Part shown: positions 45,192-52,513 of the stretch, piece after piece
How positions within the stretch are numbered: the stretch's first letter is position 1
Layout of the letters: every line of letters starts with the position of its first letter
Source: Bacteroidia bacterium
GTDB taxonomy: Bacteria; Bacteroidota; Bacteroidia; J057
NCBI GenBank assembly: GCA_033391075.1
Contig: JAWPMV010000001.1
Location: forward strand, 4,092,001 to 4,156,000
DNA length: 64,000 nt
Direction: 5' to 3'
Translations under genes and position numbers: made by a program
Notes under the pieces: model-generated
Databases searched by the model: none
Told to the model about the DNA's origin: nothing
What the model saw: only the letters and a program-made list of their open reading frames with translations

Positions 45192-46511
45192 TTATATCAT
45201 AACATACTGAAGTACGAAAAGCAGTACTAAAATGTATAGAATTGGATGTACGGATTTTGCATTTCCTTTAAATACATTCACCAACACATAAAACATCATC
45301 CCTATGGCGATCCCATTGGCAATGCTATAGGTAAAAGGCATGAAGATGATCAATAATAAAGCAGGAACGGATGTTTCCAAATCACTCAGATCGATCTTCT
45401 GAATACTTTCGAGCATCAGCAAACCAACCATGATCAATACCGGAGAGGTAGCTGCCGCAGGTACAATCCCGGCAACCGGTGCCAAAAATATAGCCAGCAG
45501 GAAAAATACTGCAGCACTCACCGCGGTCAATCCCGTTCGCCCTCCGGCAACAATACCCGAACCACTTTCTATATAGGTAGTAACTGTTGATGTTCCGAGC
45601 AATGATCCAATCAATGTCGCACTCGCATCTGCCAATAATGCTTTTTCCATACGAGGTAAGTTCCCATTTTCATCCAGCAAATCCCCCTTGGCTGCGGTTC
45701 CGATCAGGGTCCCAAAAGTATCGAAGAGGTCAACCAGGGTGAAACTCAGAATAACCAGGATAGCAGTGAAAATCATCCCTGCACCACTCTGCCCTTCCGG
45801 GGGGGTAAACAATCCAGCCAGATCCAGCTGAAAAGCCGTCTCTGATAAACTGATTTCCGAGAAGCTATAGGAATCCGGCAATTGGGTAACTCCCATAGGA
45901 ATACCCAACAATGTAGTACCCAATATCGCCCAAAGCATGGCAAAACGTACTTTCATAACCATAAGTGCAGTCAGGAGAACAAATCCGATGATCCCCAGTA
46001 AAACCGGAGCAGAATTCACATCTCCCAAATCCAGTACAGGTCCTTCCATATTTACGATGCCCGCATTCTTCAATCCGATCAGCGCAATAAATAGACCTAT
46101 GCCCGGAGCGATGGCAAATTTCAGATTGGCCGGAATAGCATCAATGATGCTTTTTCGTAATCCAGTAATTGTCAACAGGATAAATATCAGGCCAGAAAGA
46201 AAGACAATCGCAAGTCCTTGCTGCCAGGTGTAGCCCAATCCCATGACGACGGTGTACACAAAAAAAGCATTCAATCCCATACCTGGGGCCTGAGCAAAAG
46301 GATAGTTTGCCAATAGACCGATCAACAAACTTCCGATCGCAGAAGCAATACAGGTTGCGACCAGAACGGCCCCCGTATCCATCCCTGTTTTCCCCAGCAT
46401 TTCCGGATTGACAAAGATGATATATGACATGGTTAAAAAGGTGGTCAGACCGGCGATGATTTCTGTCCGGACGTTGCTCCCCTTTTGGGATAATTGGAAG
46501 AACTTATCCAT
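45192..46511 (-). CDS. NCS2 (AzgA-type) purine permease
   Basis: 439 aa, about 12-13 membrane helices. Family marks include the N-terminal TEIIAGLTTFLTMSYIIFVNP, the motif NYPFAQAPGMGLNAFF and the conserved LVDLFDTFGTLIGTA with TTYIESGSGIVAGGRTGLTAV. This is the AzgA/PbuG branch that imports hypoxanthine, guanine or adenine with protons. The divergent neighbouring genes encode an adenosine deaminase-like and a purine nucleoside protein, which supports purine salvage. No purine riboswitch pattern was found in the 103 bp upstream. Confidence 0.92.
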   Translation of the reverse strand: MDKFFQLSQKGSNVRTEIIAGLTTFLTMSYIIFVNPEMLGKTGMDTGAVLVATCIASAIGSLLIGLLANYPFAQAPGMGLNAFFVYTVVMGLGYTWQQGLAIVFLSGLIFILLTITGLRKSIIDAIPANLKFAIAPGIGLFIALIGLKNAGIVNMEGPVLDLGDVNSAPVLLGIIGFVLLTALMVMKVRFAMLWAILGTTLLGIPMGVTQLPDSYSFSEISLSETAFQLDLAGLFTPPEGQSGAGMIFTAILVILSFTLVDLFDTFGTLIGTAAKGDLLDENGNLPRMEKALLADASATLIGSLLGTSTVTTYIESGSGIVAGGRTGLTAVSAAVFFLLAIFLAPVAGIVPAAATSPVLIMVGLLMLESIQKIDLSDLETSVPALLLIIFMPFTYSIANGIAIGMMFYVLVNVFKGNAKSVHPILYILVLLFVLQYVMI

Positions 46512-46586
46512 GAATTTCAGCTAGTAATAATATAGTAGTTATAAAAACTTAATCTCTAAGAAGGGCATAAGTAAGTAAAAAATTCT

Positions 46587-46594
46587 TAATTTTG
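46587..46594 (+). promoter_or_regulatory. Promoter -7 box for the deaminase operon
   Basis: TAATTTTG, a perfect TAnnTTTG, lies 21 bp before the ATG at 46615. No clear -33 TTTG is seen. Confidence 0.45.
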
Positions 46595-46614
46595 GCGGAA
46601 TTTCGATTCAACCT

Positions 46615-48171
46615 ATGATAAGATATTCACTGCTCTTTCTTCTCATCATCTGCTCCAATCTCTATTCCCAAACAAATGTTGATCTCCAAGAGTATCTCCT
46701 TCAACGAGAGGCTCTGATGCAAACAGACAGTTTGGATTTTTTGAGTAGAAACACCCTTCTTTCCGTAGAAGAAAAGCTGCTCAATGAAAAAATGAAGGAA
46801 TACCAGAGGAGTATGCTTGAAGCATATAAGGCTGAGCATTTCTTTCCTCCCGCCCGCAATTTCTACCAGTCTAAAAGCCATATTGAGGCCAACCCTTTCT
46901 TTGACCTTATTCACAGGATGCCCAAAGGAGGTATTTTACATCTGCACGATCTGGCTATGACAAATGTGGAATGGATCCTTGACAAAGCCATTCACACACC
47001 TGAGATACATGTCTTTTGGGAAGAGGACAACAAAAGCTTCCTCAAAGGGAAAATGTATGCCTATAAACAGGGGCAGGCTCCGCAAGGATTTTATCCTGCA
47101 AAAGAACTGGATCAAAGAATTCCGGATTTCAAAGAAAAGTTAAAGGCTCTACTGACCTTTGACGAAAGCATTGAGGGAGATTCTGTTGATATCTGGTATG
47201 AGTTTGAAGCCATTTTCGAAAGGGTTTATGGATTCACCTATTATAAACCCGTTTTCGCTGAGTACTTTTACCAGGGACTCAAAGACCATATTGAAGACAA
47301 TATTCAACATATAGAGTTGAGAGGACGCTATGACGAACACCTCTATACCCTGGAATCCTCCACTACCCCACATGCTGAAGTCATGGCCATAATTCGGGAA
47401 GCTTATGCAAGAGCCAGAGAGTTGGATCCGGAATTTAGCATGAGCCTGATCTGGGCCAATCTTCGTTTTCTGGACAAAGAATTTATCGAAAAAGATATGT
47501 TCGCAGCGCTCGAAGCCCATAAAGAAGATCCGGATTTGATAAAAGGCTATGATCTGGTAGCGGAAGAAGACAATGGTAACCCAACCCTTTACCATGCAGC
47601 AGCATTCCTCAAACTGAAAAGGGAAATTCAGAATCAAAAGCTGGACTTCAATCTCTATCTACATGATGGAGAAAGTTCCTGGATGCATGTGAGCAATCTG
47701 TATGATGCTGTATTGCTAGGATCAAAACGTATCGGACATGGATTCAACCTTTTTCGTTTCCCACAATTGATGAAAGTGGTAAAAGAGAAAGATATTTGTA
47801 TCGAGGTGAGTCCATTGAGCAATCAAATCCTAGGATATGTTAGAGACCTGCGCATGCATCCTGCAAGTACCTATATTCGAAATGGATTGGAGGTAGTTAT
47901 CTCTTCAGATGATCCTCAACTCTTTAATTACAAAGGCTTATCCTATGATTTCTGGTCAGCTTACATGGCTTGGGAGCTGGATTTAGCTACGCTCAGGGAA
48001 TTGTGCAAAAACAGCATAGAACATGCCGCCCTTGGGCCAGAAGAAAAAGCCCATGCTATGAAAGTCTGGGAGCATCGTTGGCAAAATTTTGTCACAGATG
48101 CAATCGCAAATTGGAATATAACTTCGAATGAGACATATCTGAGGAAAAGAAAATCCTCAGAAAAGGAATAG
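46615..48171 (+). CDS. Secreted ADA2/ADGF-like adenosine deaminase
   Basis: 518 aa; signal peptide (LLFLLIICSNLYSQ). Zinc ligands His109/His111 in KGGILHLHD, a catalytic-region LHDGES (~residue 350, HAGE in classical enzymes), KRIGHGFNLFRFP, EVSPLSNQ and SSDDP (~436). The N-terminal extension and length fit the ADA2/CECR1 group rather than the ~340-residue cytosolic Add. It should hydrolyse extracytoplasmic adenosine or deoxyadenosine to inosine forms, feeding the next gene's product and the permease. Divergent from the permease by 103 bp. Confidence 0.88.
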   Translation: MIRYSLLFLLIICSNLYSQTNVDLQEYLLQREALMQTDSLDFLSRNTLLSVEEKLLNEKMKEYQRSMLEAYKAEHFFPPARNFYQSKSHIEANPFFDLIHRMPKGGILHLHDLAMTNVEWILDKAIHTPEIHVFWEEDNKSFLKGKMYAYKQGQAPQGFYPAKELDQRIPDFKEKLKALLTFDESIEGDSVDIWYEFEAIFERVYGFTYYKPVFAEYFYQGLKDHIEDNIQHIELRGRYDEHLYTLESSTTPHAEVMAIIREAYARARELDPEFSMSLIWANLRFLDKEFIEKDMFAALEAHKEDPDLIKGYDLVAEEDNGNPTLYHAAAFLKLKREIQNQKLDFNLYLHDGESSWMHVSNLYDAVLLGSKRIGHGFNLFRFPQLMKVVKEKDICIEVSPLSNQILGYVRDLRMHPASTYIRNGLEVVISSDDPQLFNYKGLSYDFWSAYMAWELDLATLRELCKNSIEHAALGPEEKAHAMKVWEHRWQNFVTDAIANWNITSNETYLRKRKSSEKE

Positions 48172-48208
48172 ATTTGTGTTCAACTTCCTATTGACCTAAA
48201 CAATACCT

Positions 48209-49273
48209 ATGAATCGCTACATCCCATTTTTCCTGGCATTTCTTTTTGCCGCTTCCTGTACCTCCCCTCAAAAAACCGAAAAACTTCCCGTCAAGCTGGT
48301 ACTCGTTTCCATGTTCGAGAAAGGCCAGGAAACAGGAGATTTGCCCGGAGAGTTTCAGTATTGGGTAGAAAGACTGCCCTTGCAGGATAGCCTTGCTTTT
48401 CCTCAGGGCTACAGACAATTGAGGTACAATCCGGACTTGCAGGTATTGGGAATTATGACCGGAGTAGGAAACATCAGAGCTGCAGCTTCTATTATGGGCT
48501 TGGGGATGGATGAAAGATTTGATCTTAGGGATGCCTACTGGTTAGTAGCAGGTATTTCCGGAGTTGATCCCGAGGATGCTCCTACTGGTTCGGCAGCCTG
48601 GGCAGAGTGGTTGGTCGATGGAGATTTGTCTCACCAGATCGATGCGCGTGAAATTCCGGAGGATTGGACAACCGGCTATTTTCCCCTAAGGAAAACAAAA
48701 CCCTACGAACAACCCAAGCAGGAAGATGATGAAGGTGCAGTAGCGAGACTCAATCCTCAAATGGTTGACTGGGCCTATCAAATGACCAAAGATATCGAGC
48801 TGGCTGACAACGAAAAGATCAAAACCATGCGCGAGCAATATACGGGCTATGCGGTTGAATCAATGAAACCTATCGTAATGAAAGGAGACCAATTAGCGGC
48901 CAGCACCTATTGGCATGGAAAGCTATTTAATGAATGGGCAAATGACTGGGTGAAGTATTGGTCGAATGGAAAGGGAAACTTTGTCACTTCTGCTATGGAG
49001 GAAATGGGGACCTATCATGCCCTGGATAGATTGGAGAAAGCCGGAAAAGTGGATAAAGAACGTTTACTCGTTCTCCGCACTGCCTCCAACTTCACCATGC
49101 AATGGCCTGGCATCACCGCTCAGGAAAGTATTGCTGGGGAAAAATTGGGCAAAGGATATACCGCTTATATTCCTTCTCTCGAAGCTGCTTACCAGGTGGG
49201 GAGTCCTGTTGTACTTGAGATTGTCAACAATTGGGATAAATACAAAGACCAGCTGCCAGGTACAGCTCAGTAA
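48209..49273 (+). CDS. NUP-family purine nucleoside protein (permease/phosphorylase-like lipoprotein)
   Basis: 354 aa; lipobox AASC (residues ~14-17). The body matches the purine nucleoside permease (NUP) family: VLGIMTGVGNIRAAASIMGLGMDERFDL, WLVAGISGVDPEDAPTGSAAWAEWLVDGDL, VLRTASNFTMQWPG. NUP was named from a yeast transporter, but its sequence resembles nucleoside phosphorylases and it lacks membrane helices here. A role as a periplasmic or outer-membrane nucleoside-processing lipoprotein is therefore more likely (inference). It lies 37 bp downstream of the deaminase. Confidence 0.85.
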   Translation: MNRYIPFFLAFLFAASCTSPQKTEKLPVKLVLVSMFEKGQETGDLPGEFQYWVERLPLQDSLAFPQGYRQLRYNPDLQVLGIMTGVGNIRAAASIMGLGMDERFDLRDAYWLVAGISGVDPEDAPTGSAAWAEWLVDGDLSHQIDAREIPEDWTTGYFPLRKTKPYEQPKQEDDEGAVARLNPQMVDWAYQMTKDIELADNEKIKTMREQYTGYAVESMKPIVMKGDQLAASTYWHGKLFNEWANDWVKYWSNGKGNFVTSAMEEMGTYHALDRLEKAGKVDKERLLVLRTASNFTMQWPGITAQESIAGEKLGKGYTAYIPSLEAAYQVGSPVVLEIVNNWDKYKDQLPGTAQ

Positions 49274-49284
49274 ATACTCCAAAA

Positions 49285-50082
49285 ATGAAAACCCTCTATT
49301 TCATAGTATTCTCGATTAGCCTCTTGTTTTTATCCTGCGAAGGCCCGAAACCTAAAGATATCCGCAATGAATATCTAAGGAATAATCTTTCAGATGCAGA
49401 TTATCAAAAAGGGAAAGAGCTTTTACATAAAATGCAAGAGGCTTATGGAGGTAAAAATAACTGGCTGGACAAAAAGCAAGCTCGTTTTGTCCAAGTCGCA
49501 GACTGGTATGGAAATAATATAATTGGTCGATGGGATACCCTGCCACAGATATTTGAGATGATATCTGAGTTGGGTGAAGATAATAGTTCCCTGATCCTGA
49601 AAAATGGGCCTACACAAGGTACTTATTGGGCCATAAAAAATGGAGAAACCTTTAGCAAGGAAGAAGGAAAGGAAGTGAAAGAAGAGAATGAAACCATGAA
49701 GGATAAGCTCCTGTTCAAAAACTATTGGTTCCAGTTTCCCTTTAGAATATCAGAGGCAGAACATATCATCTATGCTGGTCAGGAGAAAGTGGGTGAAAAA
49801 GATTATGAACTCATTTATGCCATTTGGGGCAGTGAAGAAGCAAATGCAGAGTATGATCAATTTATTCTATACCTTGACCCTGCTACCTTTTTCATAGAAT
49901 ACCTCTATTTTACCGTAAGAGATAAAGCAAGGATTCTGGCATTATCCGCTCGATTCGATGACTTTAAATCTATCGATAATATTAGCCTTCCCCATAGTCA
50001 ATTCGTCACCAAAGGTAAACCCGGGGCAGATGGCCTGAAGTTCCATGAAAACCATTATTTGGAAATCGAGTGGCTTCCCTAA
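49285..50082 (+). CDS. Lipoprotein of unknown function, purine cluster
   Basis: 265 aa; lipobox LFLSC (Cys18). The mature part reads HKMQEAYGGKNNWLDKKQARF...NIIGRWDTL and QFILYLDPATFFIEYLYFTVRD, like LolA-fold outer-membrane proteins that bind hydrophobic ligands. I do not assign a family. It starts 11 bp after NUP, so it is probably co-transcribed with the purine genes. Confidence 0.72.
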   Translation: MKTLYFIVFSISLLFLSCEGPKPKDIRNEYLRNNLSDADYQKGKELLHKMQEAYGGKNNWLDKKQARFVQVADWYGNNIIGRWDTLPQIFEMISELGEDNSSLILKNGPTQGTYWAIKNGETFSKEEGKEVKEENETMKDKLLFKNYWFQFPFRISEAEHIIYAGQEKVGEKDYELIYAIWGSEEANAEYDQFILYLDPATFFIEYLYFTVRDKARILALSARFDDFKSIDNISLPHSQFVTKGKPGADGLKFHENHYLEIEWLP

Positions 50083-50362
50083 TTAGTAGATTTTTACACT
50101 TTTTTTTATCCCCATGTTGACATAGCTAGTTGCTTTGGGGTCTTATCCTATTGAGAGGATTTATCCTCCTTAGCTATCGTACACATTTCAATCAACCCTC
50201 TAAAACACCCTGCCGGTCATTACAGGACTGACCCTCCAGCAATAGTGGATATTTCTGGCTGATCCACCATATACCTATGCCAGGCGCGAAACTGAAAAGC
50301 GCATGAGAAAGAATTACCGAGTTAAGGAAAACACAATAACACAACTCACAATGAATGTAAAC

Positions 50363-51133
50363 ATGAAAAAGAACCTAATTATTACCCTAACAGCCACCAT
50401 ACTACTCACGATCTCTCCCCTATTTCAGGCTTGTAGCCAGGAAGAAGTGGGAATTGAACAAGTTCGAAATGAAGAAATCTTGCTATTTCAAACAGAAATA
50501 CAAGAGCTCTTTTCTCATGTAAGTGAAGCTATGCGAGGAAATACAGCGAACAAGGCCTCCAAGCTCAAGGAAGTATTTAAAAATGTCTTGTGGAGTACAT
50601 ACGAAAGCCAGGATTCCTTCGACAGCTTTGACCTGCAATATAAAAGAATGAGTACAGGCTCCAGCCTAACTAAAGCTTCAGAATATACAGAGCTCCAGAA
50701 GCTCATTTATTCTTTTGATACCTATGAAGAAGCTGTTTCTAAATTGAACCAAAAACTGGAAGAAGGGCAAGGTAACGAAGTAGAACAGCAAACTTATGTT
50801 GTCATGATAGGAATCCTAAATCTATTCAATGAACATCCAGACGAATTTGAAAAATTCTTCCGCACCAAGGGGGAAGGAGAAAAAAGAGCCAAAAAATGTG
50901 GTTGGTGGGAATCCTGGGGAGAATGTGCTTCAGGAATTATAGGGGGAGCCCTTGAAGGAATAGTAGGTGGATGTACAAGCGTTGGAGGAACAGCAGCAAT
51001 TGTCGGAGCGATTGGAGGCCCATTTACTGCCGCAAAAGGAGCGGTTGTTGGCTGTATTGGTGGCGGAGTGGTAGGTGCTGTTTATGGAGGCTTAAATGGT
51101 GCGACTGGCAATTGTGATGGTTGCGGCGAATAA
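50363..51133 (+). CDS. Lipoprotein with cysteine-rich glycine-zipper tail
   Basis: 256 aa from ATG 50363; ATG 50351 and the longer frame from 50303 are possible but place the signal internally. Lipobox LFQAC. Residues ~25-175 are helical and acidic, without known motif. The last ~75 residues switch to a Gly/Ala-rich zipper with six cysteines (CGWWESWGECASG, GGALEGIVGGC, GGGVVGAVYGGLNG, CDGCGE). This tail resembles glycine-zipper segments of class II bacteriocins or pore-forming proteins. A small membrane-protein gene follows after 11 bp. Confidence 0.7.
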   Translation: MKKNLIITLTATILLTISPLFQACSQEEVGIEQVRNEEILLFQTEIQELFSHVSEAMRGNTANKASKLKEVFKNVLWSTYESQDSFDSFDLQYKRMSTGSSLTKASEYTELQKLIYSFDTYEEAVSKLNQKLEEGQGNEVEQQTYVVMIGILNLFNEHPDEFEKFFRTKGEGEKRAKKCGWWESWGECASGIIGGALEGIVGGCTSVGGTAAIVGAIGGPFTAAKGAVVGCIGGGVVGAVYGGLNGATGNCDGCGE

Positions 51134-51144
51134 ATACCCTAATT

Positions 51145-51369
51145 ATGGAGAAATTCAATAAAATTACCCGCGTATTCATATTTTTTGCTTACGCAACTTC
51201 CATTTTACATTTCATCAATGATTTTCAGGAGCAGGTTCCGCTTATAGGAAACTATGAAGGTTGGAGGTTTTATGCAGGTCTAATCAGCCTCTTCTTTAAC
51301 TTACTTCTCATATCTAGCCTTCTCATTTTTTTTAAGCGAATATTCACCTGGGCCTGGCTAGAATCATAA
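51145..51369 (+). CDS. Small membrane protein following the glycine-zipper lipoprotein
   Basis: 74 aa from ATG 51145; the longer frame opens with TTG 51121 inside the previous gene. Two membrane helices (ITRVFIFFAYATSILHFI and FYAGLISLFFNLLLISSLLIFF) joined by a short polar loop. No known family. Its size, topology and position recall immunity proteins for pore-forming peptides, but that is an analogy only. Confidence 0.6.
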   Translation: MEKFNKITRVFIFFAYATSILHFINDFQEQVPLIGNYEGWRFYAGLISLFFNLLLISSLLIFFKRIFTWAWLES

Positions 51370-51414
51370 TTTAGATGAAAGGGAGTAAATCTCAGAAAAT
51401 GAGAGGTAGTCTCT

Positions 51415-52260
51415 TTAGTCTTTGCTCAAGTAAATCCCATCGGATTTCAACTCAATCATTCTTTGTTTGTAAAGAGATCCGATGGCTTTTTTGAATAGTT
51501 TTTTGCTGATCCCAAATTTCTGACGAATAGCATCAGGATCACTTTTATCCGTAAAAGGTAGAAAACCCTCAGCTTTCCGAAGAGCACTAAGGATCAGATC
51601 GGCATTAGGTTCGATACTGGCAACACCTATGGGTTCCAAACTGATGTCCAGTTTCCCATCTTCGCGGACCTGTTTTACATAGCCTTTGATTTCCTGACCG
51701 AATGCCAATTCCCGGAATAGTTCATTATTAAAAATGAGGCCTTTATAAGCTTGATCGACAATAACACTGACACCCATATCACTTTTTCCACGGACAATCA
51801 GGTCTACTTCCCGTCCTCGGGTCAAAACTCCCACAGGACTCTCTTTCAAAAAAGAATCAATTCGACTGCTAGCAACCAGCCGATCACTCAGATTGTCCTT
51901 GTAGAGATAAACCAGATAAGATTTATTCTGCTGCATCTTATTCTTCTGGTTTTTAAAAGGAACCATCAATTGTTTCTCCACCAAACCCCAATCTAAAAAT
52001 GCACCCACATTATTCACTTCCGCTACTTTGAGATAGCCAAATTGATTCAAAATCAATAAAGGTTCCTCTGTAGTGGCCACTTTGCGATCCTGGGTATCTC
52101 TATAAACAAAGACCCGAACCATTTTCCCAGGTTCCATCTCTTCCAATAAATACTTATTGGGAAGCAAGACTTCTTCCTCTCCGTCTACAGCCTTGAGGAA
52201 TAAACCGACCGGGCTGCTCCGATTGATCAATAAATCCTGGTAAATACCAATTTCAATCAT
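51415..52260 (-). CDS. CvfB-like S1 RNA-binding protein
   Basis: 281 aa from ATG 52260; the longer frame to 52293 starts at TTG. Several S1-like domains: ~30-65 (VLLPNKYLLEEMEPGKMVRVFVYRD), ~75-125 (VNNVGAFLDWGLVEKQLMVPFKNQ), ~150-215 (DMGVSVIVDQAYKGLIFNNELF... GYVKQVREDGKLDISL). The C-terminal winged-helix-like region (FTDKSDPDAIRQKFGISKKLFKKAIGSLYKQRMI) is the CvfB/YitL hallmark. It binds RNA; in Staphylococcus CvfB affects virulence gene expression. Solitary gene here. Confidence 0.88.
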   Translation of the reverse strand: MIEIGIYQDLLINRSSPVGLFLKAVDGEEEVLLPNKYLLEEMEPGKMVRVFVYRDTQDRKVATTEEPLLILNQFGYLKVAEVNNVGAFLDWGLVEKQLMVPFKNQKNKMQQNKSYLVYLYKDNLSDRLVASSRIDSFLKESPVGVLTRGREVDLIVRGKSDMGVSVIVDQAYKGLIFNNELFRELAFGQEIKGYVKQVREDGKLDISLEPIGVASIEPNADLILSALRKAEGFLPFTDKSDPDAIRQKFGISKKLFKKAIGSLYKQRMIELKSDGIYLSKD

Positions 52261-52389
52261 ATCATTTTCATCAAAAGCCCTGCAAGTTGCCAAAAAAGCC
52301 CAGCAATGCCAATCTTCTTGCCCGCTTCAACCCTTATTCATTAACAATATTTTAACCTTTTCTTTAGAATTCAGCATCATTATATGAAT

Positions 52390-52397
52390 TACCTTTG
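52390..52397 (+). promoter_or_regulatory. Distal TAnnTTTG box upstream of outer-membrane receptor
   Basis: TACCTTTG is a perfect box ~115 bp before the ATG at 52514. It might drive a longer leader; no clear -33 was seen. Confidence 0.3.
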
Positions 52398-52486
52398 GTC
52401 CAGTTCGATCTGTTTTGTGAATGAAACTATTGGGTTCAAACGTGGAAAAAGGAGTTGAAGCAAAATTTTTATTGACTCCTCTTTTG

Positions 52487-52494
52487 TAAGTTTG
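52487..52494 (+). promoter_or_regulatory. Proximal promoter -7 box for outer-membrane receptor
   Basis: TAAGTTTG perfectly fits TAnnTTTG 20 bp before ATG 52514. TTTT/TTG at 52466-52474 is a possible -33 element. The leader would be ~12-15 nt. Confidence 0.5.
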
Positions 52495-52513
52495 TTGTAA
52501 GCCCTTAGTATTT

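Noticed and set aside
46512-46614. Purine riboswitch upstream of the NCS2 permease
   Set aside because: The 103-bp divergent gap shows no three-way-junction pattern or conserved loop sequences.
47149-47637. 162-codon minus-strand frame
   Set aside because: It is antisense to the ADA2-like gene, with composition typical of a shadow frame.
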